A stretch of 64,000 nucleotides of DNA from positions 1 through 64,000 of the forward strand of contig NZ_CANRKH010000015.1 of the NCBI RefSeq assembly GCF_947631165.1, written 5' to 3'. Below the pieces are notes generated by a model. That model was not told the DNA's origin. It was given only the letters and a program-made list of their open reading frames with translations, and did no database searches. This DNA comes from an uncultured Dysosmobacter sp. Lineage in GTDB: Bacteria; Bacillota; Clostridia; Oscillospirales; Oscillospiraceae. Shown here piece after piece: positions 9,262-20,800 of this stretch. The position numbers were made by a program, and so were the translations under genes. Every line of letters starts with the position of its first letter. The stretch's first letter is position 1.

Positions 9262-9870
9262 TCAGCGGACCGGCATTCCGCTGTATGGGGCCATTTCCAG
9301 CCGGATGAAGAAGCCCTGATCGTGGTCGCAGACGGGGCAGGTCTTGGGGGCCTCCAATCCCTCCTGGATGTGGCCGCAGTTCAGGCACATCCAGGCGCAC
9401 TTCACATCGGAGACGAACAGCTTTCCGCTCTCCAGCAGGTCTGCCAGATGGCCAAAGCGGTCTCCGTGGGTCTGCTCGATCCGGGCGATCTGCTGGAAGG
9501 ACCCGGCGATCTTGGGGAAGCCCTCGGAGCGGGCGGTATCGGCAAAGGACTTGTATACCGGGTCAAACTCCTCATACTCATTGTGCTGGGCGGCCCGCAG
9601 CAGTTTTGCCGCGTCATTGGTGATGTCCACAGGGTAGCCGCCGTCGATGTGGATCGTCTCCCCGGCCAGCTCCTTCATGTGGTTGTAAAAGATCTCCGCG
9701 TGCTCCTTTTCCTGGTCGGCGGTGAACCGGAACGCCGCCTCCAGCACGTGCAGCTTCTGCTGTTTGCATAGAGAGGCGGCAAAGGTGTAGCGGTTGCGTG
9801 CCTGACTTTCCCCTGCAAAGGCCCGCATCAGATTTTTCAGCGTCTCGCTGTCCTTCAGTTCTATGGACAT
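9262..9870 (-). CDS. Rubrerythrin
   Basis: Ferritin-like ExxR/EKEHAE motifs plus C-terminal rubredoxin-like CLNCGHI..CPVCDH; start trimmed from long ORF to MSIELKDSETLKNL. Confidence 0.95.
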   Translation of the reverse strand: MSIELKDSETLKNLMRAFAGESQARNRYTFAASLCKQQKLHVLEAAFRFTADQEKEHAEIFYNHMKELAGETIHIDGGYPVDITNDAAKLLRAAQHNEYEEFDPVYKSFADTARSEGFPKIAGSFQQIARIEQTHGDRFGHLADLLESGKLFVSDVKCAWMCLNCGHIQEGLEAPKTCPVCDHDQGFFIRLEMAPYSGMPVR

Positions 9871-10014
9871 GTCGAATTCCCCCTTATGCTGATGTTTGGC
9901 AGACATCGGTGCGTCCCAAAGCGCCCTGAAAGGCCATCCGCCCTCTGTCCGCTGTGGATATGGGTATTTTAGCCTGATCCGGCGGATACTATACCTGGAA
10001 AAGGAGGAAAGCCT

Positions 10015-10920
10015 ATGGAATATGACACGCTTATCATCGGCGGCGGACCGGCAGGCTGCACGGCGGCCCTGTACGCCGCCCGGGCCGGGTTGCAAACACC
10101 GCTGCTGACAGGGCCGGAACTGGGCGGACAGCTTGCCTCCGCCGGGACGGTGGAAAACTGCCCGGGCAGCGCTCCCTCCAGCGGCCCGGATCTGGCGGCC
10201 GCCATGCTGGAACAGGCCCGAAAGGCAGGGGCGGAGCTGCGGGGAGAGACCGCCGTGTCGCTGGACCTGTCCCGGCGAACCGTCCGGACCTCCGCCGGGA
10301 CATATCAGGGAAGGACTGTGATCTACGCCGCCGGGGCCAGGCCCCGCACTCTGGACGTGCCGGGAGCGGAGACCCTGCGCGGGCGCGGCGTCAGCTTCTG
10401 CGCCGCTTGTGACGGCCCGCTTTTCCGGGGCCGGGACGCGGCGGTGGTGGGCGGCGGCAATTCCGCCGTGGGGGAGGCCCTGGACCTGTCCCGGCTGTGC
10501 CGCCGGGTCTGGCTGGTCCACCGGCGGAACGCCCTGCGGGCGGAGCGCCGCGAGCTGGAACGGCTGGAGGCGGCGGAAAACATCATGCCAATATGGAACG
10601 CGGAGATCACCGCGATCCTGGGCCGTGACCGTGTGACCGGTCTGTCCTACCGGGACATTTCCACGGGGGAACTGCGGCAGTTGGCGTGCGACGGCGTTTT
10701 CGTCGCCATCGGCCGCCTTCCCAACACCGAGCCGCTCCGGGGACAGCTCCATTTGGACGCGGCCGGCTACGTTCCGGCGGGGGAGGATACCCGGACGGAG
10801 CTGCCCGGGGTGTTTGCCGCCGGAGACGTGCGGCAAAAATCCCTGCGTCAGATTGTCACCGCGGCGGCGGACGGCGCCATGGCCGCCCATATGGCCGCTG
10901 ACTGGCTGGGACATCAATGA
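10015..10920 (+). CDS. trxB: NAD(P)/FAD-dependent oxidoreductase, thioredoxin reductase
   Basis: GGGPAGCTAALYAARAGL; CAACDG redox motif; GGGNSAVGEAL; FAAGDV. Confidence 0.9.
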   Translation: MEYDTLIIGGGPAGCTAALYAARAGLQTPLLTGPELGGQLASAGTVENCPGSAPSSGPDLAAAMLEQARKAGAELRGETAVSLDLSRRTVRTSAGTYQGRTVIYAAGARPRTLDVPGAETLRGRGVSFCAACDGPLFRGRDAAVVGGGNSAVGEALDLSRLCRRVWLVHRRNALRAERRELERLEAAENIMPIWNAEITAILGRDRVTGLSYRDISTGELRQLACDGVFVAIGRLPNTEPLRGQLHLDAAGYVPAGEDTRTELPGVFAAGDVRQKSLRQIVTAAADGAMAAHMAADWLGHQ

Positions 10921-10924
10921 CGGC

Positions 10925-10964
10925 AAAAAGCCCTCTGCCGCGCACGGCGCGGCAGAGGGCTTTT
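10925..10964. terminator. Bidirectional intrinsic terminator between convergent genes
   Basis: AAAAAGCCCTCTGCCGCGC...GCGGCAGAGGGCTTTT. Confidence 0.9.
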
Positions 10965-10970
10965 CTGGGA

Positions 10971-12716
10971 TTATGCCTGAGGCAGGTGATATTTTTCCAG
11001 ATCGCCGTCCAGACTGGCGGCAAAGCCGCCGCCGCCCTTCAGGTCGTGGATGTAGGCGTGGCGGCCCTGGATGCCCCGCTCCTCCATCACCGATACGGCG
11101 ATGTTGGAGCAGTGGTCGCTGACCCGCTCGAAATTGGTCAGCAGGTCGCTGAGGACGAAGCCCAATTGGATGGTGCAGTCTCCGGTCTGGAGCCGCCGGA
11201 TGTGGCGGGAGCGGATCTCTTCGATCAGCTGGTCGATGGTCTCCTCCAGAGGCTCCACCTCCCGGGCCGCCGCGGCGTCGTCCGCCAGGAAGCAGCCGAA
11301 GGCCTTGCCCATGATGTCCTCCAGAGCCGCGACCAGCACCTGCAGTTCCGCCCGCGCACCCTCGGAAAAGCGCAGCTCCTTCTCCCGCAGCTCCCGGGCG
11401 GACTCCTGCAGATTCAGGGCATGGTCGCCGATGCGCTCAAAGTCTCCGATGGCATGGAGCAGCCGCGAGACGGTGCGGATATCGTCCATGGACACGCCGT
11501 GCTGGGAGATAGTCACCAGATAATTCCCCAGACGGTCCTCGTAGAGATCCAGCTTGTCCTCATTTTGTAAAATAAGGGTCTCCCGCTCCTCACTGTAATC
11601 TGACAGCTGCCGGATGGCCAGCAGCAGGTTCTCGTGGGCCAGCTGGCCCATGCTGCCTGTCATAGCTGTGCACTCGCTGATGGCAACACCGGGCGTCCGC
11701 AGCAGCCGGGGGTCCAGAAAGGCGAACTGCTGGGCAGGGTCCTCGCTGCGAACCAGTCTCCGCGCCAGCTTTTCCAGCTGGCGGGAGAAGGGCAGCAAAA
11801 GCGCGGTGGTGAGCACGTTGAAAATGGTGTGGCACAGGGCGATGCCCACAGCTCCCACGGTCATGCCCATAAAGCTGAAATGGAACACCGCATTGCCGCC
11901 GTAGAACAGCACCAGACACACCACAGTGCCGATGATGTTGAAGGAGATGTGGATCACCGCGACCCGCTTGGCGTTCCGGTTCACGCCGATGGAAGAGAGC
12001 AGAGCGGTGACGCAGGTGCCGATATTTTGGCCCATGATGATGGGGATGGCCATGCCGTAGGTAATGGAGCCGGTGAGGGCCAGGGCCTGCAAAATGCCCA
12101 CCGACGCGGCGGAGGACTGGATGACGCCGGTGAACACCGCGCCCACCAGAACGCCCAGCAGGGGATTGTTGAAGGCGGTCAGCAGATCGGAGAAGCCGGG
12201 CAGCTCCGCCAGAGGGCTGACGGCCTCCTTCATCAGCTCCATGCCGTACATCAATATGGAGAAGCCCACCAGGATGCGGCCGATGTCTCGCCGCCGCTGC
12301 TTCTTGGATCCCATGATGAGGATGATGCCCGCCAGAGCCATCACCGGCGAAAAATTTTCCGGCTTCAGCAGATTGACAAACACATTCTCGCTCTCGATCC
12401 CGGTGAGAGACAGGATCCACGCCGTCAGGGTCGTGCCGATGTTGGATCCCATAATGACGCCGATGGTCTGCCCCAGCTCCATGACGCCGGAATTTACCAG
12501 CCCCACCAGCATCACCGTCATGGCGGAGGAGGACTGGATGGCGATGGTGATGCCGGCGCCCAGCAGCAGGCTTTTCAGGGGACTGGAGGTCATGCGCTTC
12601 AGAGTTCGCTCCAGCTTGCCGCCCGCCATCTTTTCCAGGCTCTTGGACATGGTAGTCATGCCGTAAAGAAAAAAGGCCAGGCCGCCGCAGAGGGTCAAAA
12701 GGGAAAAAATGTCCAT
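10971..12716 (-). CDS. Na/Pi cotransporter family protein with PhoU-like C-terminal domain
   Basis: Repeated QSSSAMTVMLVGLVNSG / QSSAASVGILQALA motifs; C-terminal PhoU-like helices. Confidence 0.93.
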   Translation of the reverse strand: MDIFSLLTLCGGLAFFLYGMTTMSKSLEKMAGGKLERTLKRMTSSPLKSLLLGAGITIAIQSSSAMTVMLVGLVNSGVMELGQTIGVIMGSNIGTTLTAWILSLTGIESENVFVNLLKPENFSPVMALAGIILIMGSKKQRRRDIGRILVGFSILMYGMELMKEAVSPLAELPGFSDLLTAFNNPLLGVLVGAVFTGVIQSSAASVGILQALALTGSITYGMAIPIIMGQNIGTCVTALLSSIGVNRNAKRVAVIHISFNIIGTVVCLVLFYGGNAVFHFSFMGMTVGAVGIALCHTIFNVLTTALLLPFSRQLEKLARRLVRSEDPAQQFAFLDPRLLRTPGVAISECTAMTGSMGQLAHENLLLAIRQLSDYSEERETLILQNEDKLDLYEDRLGNYLVTISQHGVSMDDIRTVSRLLHAIGDFERIGDHALNLQESARELREKELRFSEGARAELQVLVAALEDIMGKAFGCFLADDAAAAREVEPLEETIDQLIEEIRSRHIRRLQTGDCTIQLGFVLSDLLTNFERVSDHCSNIAVSVMEERGIQGRHAYIHDLKGGGGFAASLDGDLEKYHLPQA

Positions 12717-12912
12717 ACGCTTGCTCCTTTATGGATTCTCCGGCCTTCGGGCCGGACAGAGTACCTTATGTCTCCAGTTTATTATATATGTAAAACAAGC
12801 GATTGAACAGCTGGCGGAATAACCAAATGCAAAATTTGCGGAATAAACTGCTGGATTTGCTGATATTACGTACAAATTTTGTAGAAATCGCCGAATTTCA
12901 AACGATTGCACA

Positions 12913-12944
12913 AAGAGGGCGGCGCTGAAAACAGCGCCGCCCTT
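12913..12944 (-). terminator. Stem-loop downstream of patatin-like gene
   Basis: AGGGCGGCGCTG-aaaa-CAGCGCCGCCCTT. Confidence 0.75.
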
Positions 12945-12953
12945 CGGTGGAAC

Positions 12954-13817
12954 TCACAGGGTTTCTTTTGTCCAGAATGACCGGACAGCCTCAGCAGAGC
13001 GGCGTCCGGCAAAATAGCCTTCCTGCCACAAGGCCCGCAGGACCTCGCCGTCCCGCTCTGTCCGGGAGCAGCCCAGGGTATCCTCCGGAGCGATGACCAG
13101 GAGCTTTCCGGATGCTTCCAGCTCAAACAGCTCCTGCCGGCAGTCGTTGTACCGCCGGGTCCTGGCGGCCATGGTCTCCAGAAACGCGGGATAGCTGCGG
13201 AACCTCCGCCGGAGCAGGGCTGTGGAGGCGCTGTCTTCCTTCCGGTAGTCCCGCTCTCGGGTCAGGACCACTACGACCCGGTCACAGCCTGCTTCAAAGG
13301 CCCGCCGCCAGGGAATGGGGTCAGCGCAGCCGCCGTCCAGATAGGGTTGGCCGCTGATCTCAATCACCGGGAACATCAGCGGGATGGCGCAGGAGGCCTC
13401 CAGCAGAAGGTTGGGGCTGTCCCGCCGGGGAACCGGTAAGTAGTCGGCTTTGCCAGTGTTGAGGTTGGTGACCACCGCCTCCGCCGTGCCGGGGTAAGCC
13501 TCAAAGGCATCATAGTCAAAGGGCAGGAGCCGGTTGGGAATAGTCTCATAGGCAAATTTCAGGCCGAAGTAGGAGCGGTTTTTGGGATCCAGCCAGTTCC
13601 GCAGGCCCATATAGCGGCGGTCGTCGGCATAGGTGGTCACCAGCTTCAGATTCCTGCGGCTTTGGCGGGACAGATAACTGACGCCGTAGGCGATGCCGGC
13701 GGAGACGCCTACTGTATAGTCCGGCAGGGGCAGATCCGCATCCAGAAACGCGTCACACACGCCGGAGGAGAAAATTGTTCGCAGAGCCCCGCCCTCCAGA
13801 ACCAGACCGGTTTTCAT
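12954..13817 (-). CDS. Patatin-like phospholipase family protein
   Basis: LEGGALRTIFSSGV, GVSAGI (GxSxG), DGGCADPIP (DGG); start trimmed to MKTGLVLEGG. Confidence 0.92.
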   Translation of the reverse strand: MKTGLVLEGGALRTIFSSGVCDAFLDADLPLPDYTVGVSAGIAYGVSYLSRQSRRNLKLVTTYADDRRYMGLRNWLDPKNRSYFGLKFAYETIPNRLLPFDYDAFEAYPGTAEAVVTNLNTGKADYLPVPRRDSPNLLLEASCAIPLMFPVIEISGQPYLDGGCADPIPWRRAFEAGCDRVVVVLTRERDYRKEDSASTALLRRRFRSYPAFLETMAARTRRYNDCRQELFELEASGKLLVIAPEDTLGCSRTERDGEVLRALWQEGYFAGRRSAEAVRSFWTKETL

Positions 13818-14079
13818 AGAGGTCACTTCCTTCAAAAATGTTATCCTCCCCAATTTGCCGCGGGAGTATAGGCGCGATGTGGCGGCGGCCCGCCCATCGT
13901 TTTGACTTTATGGAGGTAGTTTAATACAAAACTACAGCAAAATCAATGCGGGCATCAAAAAATACTGTTGGTTCCCGAGAAAAAAGCGCGCTCCGGGACA
14001 TCGGTCCAGAACGTGCTTTCTTATCATAACAAAACCGGCAGAGAGCAGAGATAGCCCGCCCAGGCCATTGTGTTCAGGC

Positions 14080-14973
14080 CTACTTTGCCAGGAGCCGCCG
14101 GGTCTCCTTCGCGTCGGCGGTGATTTGGGCTTTCAGGGCGTCCAGGGAGTCAAAGCGGATCTCGTCCCGGATGTGGTGGAAGAACTCCACCCGGACGGTC
14201 TGACCGTACAGGTCGCCGTCGAAGTCCAGCAGCCAGGATTCCACGGTGACGTCAGTGCCGTTGTTCACTGTGGGGCGGGTCCCCACATTGGTAACGGCGG
14301 GGCAGCGGGAGCCGTCCGGCAGATGGACCATGGTGGCGTAAACGCCGTGGCTGGGGACCAGTACATGAGGCGGCACCGTCAGGTTCACCGTGGGGATGCC
14401 GATGGTGTGGCCGATGCGGCGGCCGTGGCGGACGGTCTGGGTCAGAACATGAGGGTGGCCCAGAAATTGGGCGGCCCGTTCCACCTGTCCCAGTTCTACC
14501 AGGCGGCGGATGTAGGTGGAGCTGACGGTGACGCCGCCCACCTCCACCTTGGGGATGATGTCGCAGCCTAGGCCCAGCTCGGCGCACTTCTGAGCCAGCA
14601 GCTCCGGGGAGCCTTGATTCTTGTGGCCGAAGTGGTGGTCGTGGCCCGCCACCAGATGGACGGCATGATACCGCTTCACCAGGATCTCCGTGATAAAATC
14701 CTCCCAAGTGGTGGTCATCATCTCATGATCAAAGGGGACCATGATAACCTCCCGGATGCCGTACAGACGCTCCACCAGGTCCCGGCGGTCCTCCGGGGAG
14801 TTGATGAGAGGGCAGGAAATACCGGTGACTACCTCCTTCGGGACCCGGTCGAAGGTGAATACCGCCGGGACCGCGCCCCGTTGGGCTGCCTCCTCCGCCG
14901 TGCGGCGCAGAAGGGCTGCGTGGCCCAGGTGGACTCCGTCAAAGAAGCCCAGGGCAATGACTCGTTCTTTCAT
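14080..14973 (-). CDS. ribF: Bifunctional riboflavin kinase/FAD synthetase
   Basis: ALGFFDGVHLGH, GRRIGHTIGIPTVNL; adjacent to truB. Confidence 0.95.
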   Translation of the reverse strand: MKERVIALGFFDGVHLGHAALLRRTAEEAAQRGAVPAVFTFDRVPKEVVTGISCPLINSPEDRRDLVERLYGIREVIMVPFDHEMMTTTWEDFITEILVKRYHAVHLVAGHDHHFGHKNQGSPELLAQKCAELGLGCDIIPKVEVGGVTVSSTYIRRLVELGQVERAAQFLGHPHVLTQTVRHGRRIGHTIGIPTVNLTVPPHVLVPSHGVYATMVHLPDGSRCPAVTNVGTRPTVNNGTDVTVESWLLDFDGDLYGQTVRVEFFHHIRDEIRFDSLDALKAQITADAKETRRLLAK

Positions 14974-14978
14974 GGCTG

Positions 14979-15845
14979 TTACGCTCCAAAGAAGTTCTTG
15001 ATGGAGGTCAGGGTGCCGCCTTCCGCCCGGGAGAGGCAGAGAAAGGCACCGTCCTGACCGTAGACACGGTAGACGCCGTCCGGCAGGCCGGGATCTGTGA
15101 CGGGGTTGCCGTTGAGGACCCGTTTTTCTGTTTTGTCGGATCGCAGCAGCAGTATGGGGTGCTGGGCAAACAGGCTGTCGGCGGGGAGAAGCAGGGCTTC
15201 GCCCTGTTTCTGTACGTCTTCCAGCGTGACGGCATCCGCCAGAGTGAAGCCCGCCGCCATGGTGCGGCGGAGACTGTACAGCGTGCCGCCGCAGCCAAGG
15301 GCCTGCCCGATGTCGTGGCAGAGGGTGCGGATGTACGTTCCCTTGGAGCAGACGCAGCGGAGCAGGTACTCCGCCTCACCGGTCTGTTCCAGCAGCTCCA
15401 GCTCGTAGATGGTGACGGCTCGGGGCTTCCTGGCTACCTCCCTGCCCTTTCGGGCCAGGTCATAGAGCTTTTGCCCGTTGATCTTGATGGCGGAGTACAT
15501 GGGCGGGATTTGTTGGATCTCCCCGGTAAAGCGGGCCAGCACGGCCTCCACGCCGCCCTGGGACACAGCCACAGGCCGGATCTCCAGGGTGGTTCCGGTG
15601 ACGTCCTGGGTATCCGTGATCTGCCCCAGGCGGAGACCAGCCACATACTCCTTCCGGCTGTTTTCCGAGAACTCCACGGCCCGGGTCGCCTGGCCCACGA
15701 ACACCGGCAAAACGCCGGTGGCCATGGGGTCCAGGGTCCCGCCGTGGCCGACCCGCTTTTCGTGAAAGATCCCCCGGAGTTTGGCGCAGACGTCCATGCT
15801 GGTCCAGCCGGCGGGCTTGTCGATGATGATGATCCCATTAGGCAT
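14979..15845 (-). CDS. truB: tRNA pseudouridine(55) synthase
   Basis: GIIIIDKPAGWTSMDV, GHGGTLDPMATGVLPV; start trimmed to MPNGIIII. Confidence 0.96.
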   Translation of the reverse strand: MPNGIIIIDKPAGWTSMDVCAKLRGIFHEKRVGHGGTLDPMATGVLPVFVGQATRAVEFSENSRKEYVAGLRLGQITDTQDVTGTTLEIRPVAVSQGGVEAVLARFTGEIQQIPPMYSAIKINGQKLYDLARKGREVARKPRAVTIYELELLEQTGEAEYLLRCVCSKGTYIRTLCHDIGQALGCGGTLYSLRRTMAAGFTLADAVTLEDVQKQGEALLLPADSLFAQHPILLLRSDKTEKRVLNGNPVTDPGLPDGVYRVYGQDGAFLCLSRAEGGTLTSIKNFFGA

Positions 15846-15853
15846 TTTGATCA

Positions 15854-15940
15854 ATGAGAAATTAGGAATGAGGAATGAGAAATTCCTTTCTCGATTCCAA
15901 CCAAATTCCTAATTCCTAACTCCTGATTCCTAATTTTTGA
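15854..15940. repeat. AT-rich degenerate heptamer repeat with inverted arms (ATTAGGA/ATGAGGA ... TCCTAAT)
   Basis: AATTAGGAATGAGGAATGAGAAATT ... AAATTCCTAATTCCTAACTCCTGATTCCTAATTTT. Confidence 0.8.
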
Positions 15941-16225
15941 TGATCTTACCAGTCAGGATGGCGGTCCTGCTGGTCAGGCGGCAGCATTTCTCCTCGCCGC
16001 AGTGGGGGGCAGTAGAGGGGCATACGGAGGCCCTTGGCGCGAATCAGGCAGCCGCAGTGTGGTTCAGGGCCTGGATGACGTCCAGGGCCAGGAACGCAAA
16101 GGTCAGCACTCCGCAGACGATAGATCCCGACTGCTCGGTGATCCAGTACAGCACCAGCGCAATGACGATCAGGACCCCGCTCACCTTTCAGCTTGTCCAG
16201 CAGCTCATAGGGAAGCCTCCTTCTG
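15940..16225 (-). pseudogene. Two small ORFs apparently split by frameshifts (small membrane protein; CPxCG zinc-ribbon-like peptide)
   Basis: Minus strand reads VSGVLIVIALVLYWITEQSGSIVCGVLTFAFLALDVIQALNHTAAA* and, across a 6-base homopolymer, MPLYCP/PHCGEEKCCRLTSRTAILTGKIIKN*. Confidence 0.4.
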
Positions 16226-16289
16226 ATGTGTTTCGGGAAACCGCCGGCCAATGTGGACACCGGATCCTGCGGCGGCAGAACAGCTGATG

Positions 16290-17246
16290 TCACCGGGCGA
16301 AATCCGGGACCTTTTGGGCGATGCAGTCCAGGACCCGGTCCCGACAGACAGCCCAGGGGCCTTCGATGGTGGCCCCCGCCGCCGCCGCGTGGCCGCCGCC
16401 GCCCATCAGGCGGCAGACCTCTGTGGCATTGACCCGGGCCCCGGTCCGCAGAGAAAGCTTCCACACGTTTGGCCGCAGCTCCCGCATGGTGACGGCGCAG
16501 TCCACGCCCTGGATCTGCCCGCCCAGAGCGGACAGGTCCTCAGCATCGCTCTCAGTGGCCTGGACCCGCTCCATCAGAGACAGGGGGACGGACAGCACCG
16601 CGACCCGGTCCCGGTCGTAAAATGCGCAGTCGTTCAGCATGGCGCCCTCCAGCAGCATCCGCTTGCGGGATTTGGTGCGGAAGAACACCTTGTTGACGGT
16701 TTGGTAGTCGATGCCGGCGGACATCAGCGCCGCCGCTACGGCATGGGTATGAGCGGTGGTGTTGGCATAGGCGAAACAGCCGGTGTCGGTGGATACCGCC
16801 ACATACAGCGGCAGGGCCAGCTCGGGCGTGATGGGGCCCAGGGCGGCCAAAATGTCATACAGCAATTCACCGCAGGCGGCGGCTTCCGGACGGACGATGT
16901 TGGTCCGGCCAAAGTGCTCGAAGGAGGGATGGTGGTCAATGGCCAGGTCGACGCGGTCCGCATAGGGCCTGGCGTTTTCCGGGAACAGGGCCGTGGTGGC
17001 GATGTCGGTAGAGACCACTTTCTCCGGCACAAAGCCGGCTGGGGCGGCGTAGGGGGCAAAATAGGGGGCGGTGGTCTCCGTCAGCTCCGGATTGGGCAGG
17101 AGCCAGGCGGTCTTGCCCAAGGCCCGGAGGCCCGCGCACAGGGCGGCGGCGCAGCCCACGGTATCCCCGTCGGGACGGACGTGGGTCAGGATCAGAATGT
17201 TGTCAAAGGTCCGCAGCAGGGAGGCGGCTTCCTGGACAGTCAGCAT
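16290..17246 (-). CDS. nrnA: DHH family phosphoesterase (NrnA-like oligoribonuclease/pAp phosphatase)
   Basis: THVRPDGDTVGCAAAL, AIDHHPS, GGGGHAAAAGATI. Confidence 0.93.
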   Translation of the reverse strand: MLTVQEAASLLRTFDNILILTHVRPDGDTVGCAAALCAGLRALGKTAWLLPNPELTETTAPYFAPYAAPAGFVPEKVVSTDIATTALFPENARPYADRVDLAIDHHPSFEHFGRTNIVRPEAAACGELLYDILAALGPITPELALPLYVAVSTDTGCFAYANTTAHTHAVAAALMSAGIDYQTVNKVFFRTKSRKRMLLEGAMLNDCAFYDRDRVAVLSVPLSLMERVQATESDAEDLSALGGQIQGVDCAVTMRELRPNVWKLSLRTGARVNATEVCRLMGGGGHAAAAGATIEGPWAVCRDRVLDCIAQKVPDFAR

Positions 17247-17249
17247 GGT

Positions 17250-17645
17250 TCACTCCTCCCCGTCTGAAAGGACGGCGTCGTTTTCGGGATTGACGGGCTT
17301 CACCTTGTCCGGGTCCCGCAGCAGCTCCAGAATGTGAGCGCCGTGCTGAATGGAGTCGTCGCCGATGAATTGCAGCTCCGGAGTGTAGCGCAATTGCAGG
17401 GCACGGCCCAGCTCCCGGCGCAGGAAGCCGGAGGCAGACTTCAGCCCCTTCAGCACGTCCTTTTCCTGGGACTTGTCCAGAACGCTGATATAGACTCGGG
17501 CGTAGCGCAGGTCGCCGGTGGTGTCGACCCGGGTCACGGAGACCATACCGACCTGGGAGACCCGGGGGTCCTTCAGGCGGCGGAGTTGATCGCTCAGCTC
17601 CCGCTGGATCTCTTCATTGATACGGCCGATTCGATTACTGGGCAT
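17250..17645 (-). CDS. rbfA: 30S ribosome-binding factor A
   Basis: RIGRINEEIQRELSDQLRRLKDPRV; upstream of nrnA; start trimmed to MPSNRIG. Confidence 0.94.
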   Translation of the reverse strand: MPSNRIGRINEEIQRELSDQLRRLKDPRVSQVGMVSVTRVDTTGDLRYARVYISVLDKSQEKDVLKGLKSASGFLRRELGRALQLRYTPELQFIGDDSIQHGAHILELLRDPDKVKPVNPENDAVLSDGEE

Positions 17646-17733
17646 GGGATTCCTCCTTTTGATATAATCACCGCTGTTGAAAGAAAACCAAGTTCTGTTT
17701 AACCGGCGGGGCGATGGCCTGCCAATGCGAATC

Positions 17734-17868
17734 TCACGATCTTCGCAAATGAAAACCGGTCCCGCAGACGCGGCATTTGCATGGGGCAGTCCGTTCCGCT
17801 GCAAAAAGTTTGCCCCGTTGGCGCGGATGTACTCTGCCGAACGGCAGGCAAAATGGCGGGGCCTTCAT
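17734..17868 (-). CDS. Possible 44-aa Cys-containing small ORF
   Basis: MKAPPFCLPFGRVHPRQRGKLFAAERTAPCKCRVCGTGFHLRRS*, CxC..CG pattern; shorter than ORF-track cutoff. Confidence 0.25.
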   Translation of the reverse strand: MKAPPFCLPFGRVHPRQRGKLFAAERTAPCKCRVCGTGFHLRRS

Positions 17869-17987
17869 AGAGTTTCCATCCCCGCCCGCCCCGATCCATG
17901 GGAAAGGCGGCACTCATATGGCCCTTGTATGGTTGATGATTCCTCTCTCAAATTTTGGGGCAGTAACGAAAGCGGAAAGCTGTCAAA

Positions 17988-18251
17988 TTACCAGCGTGTA
18001 ATCACGCTTTGATAATCAAATACAACCATGCCGCATGGCTTGCAGATCCATTCATGGAAATCAGACGATGCAAAAGACTTTTTTGCAATCATTACATCCT
18101 CACCATCCTTCGGATTCAATGACAGTTTATGCCTCTGCCTGTTGAATGCAAGCCGATTACCTGTTTGTCCGTCCTTCATTTCACGGCCGCATTTGGGGCA
18201 GTTCCTATGCGCACTTCCTGCAATTCCACTTTGTCGTGTCGGTCCTATCAT
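17988..18251 (-). CDS. Small zinc-ribbon protein resembling the DUF6487 family
   Basis: CPKCGREMKDG...KHKLSLNP...CKPCGMVVFDYQ; start uncertain. Confidence 0.55.
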   Translation of the reverse strand: MIGPTRQSGIAGSAHRNCPKCGREMKDGQTGNRLAFNRQRHKLSLNPKDGEDVMIAKKSFASSDFHEWICKPCGMVVFDYQSVITRW

Positions 18252-18323
18252 AGCCGGTTCCAGGCGCCAGCGTGCAATTAGCAGTAAAAGCCCTGAATGT
18301 ATGGCAGGACCTGCTCCAATGAC

Positions 18324-18354
18324 GCAGGGGCGGCGGCACTGCCGCCGCCCCTGC
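18324..18354 (-). terminator. Strong stem-loop immediately downstream of infB
   Basis: GCAGGGGCGGCGGC-act-GCCGCCGCCCCTGC. Confidence 0.65.
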
Positions 18355-18364
18355 AATATGCGAC

Positions 18365-20758
<2,394 letters not shown>

Positions 20759-20800
20759 CCGGGAGGTTGGGGAAATTTTTCAAAGATGCTGTCGGAACCG

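Noticed and set aside
9871-10926. N-terminal extension of the rubrerythrin ORF (ORF track 9262-10926)
   Set aside because: It runs antisense through trxB; the rubrerythrin domain starts at MSIELKD (9870).
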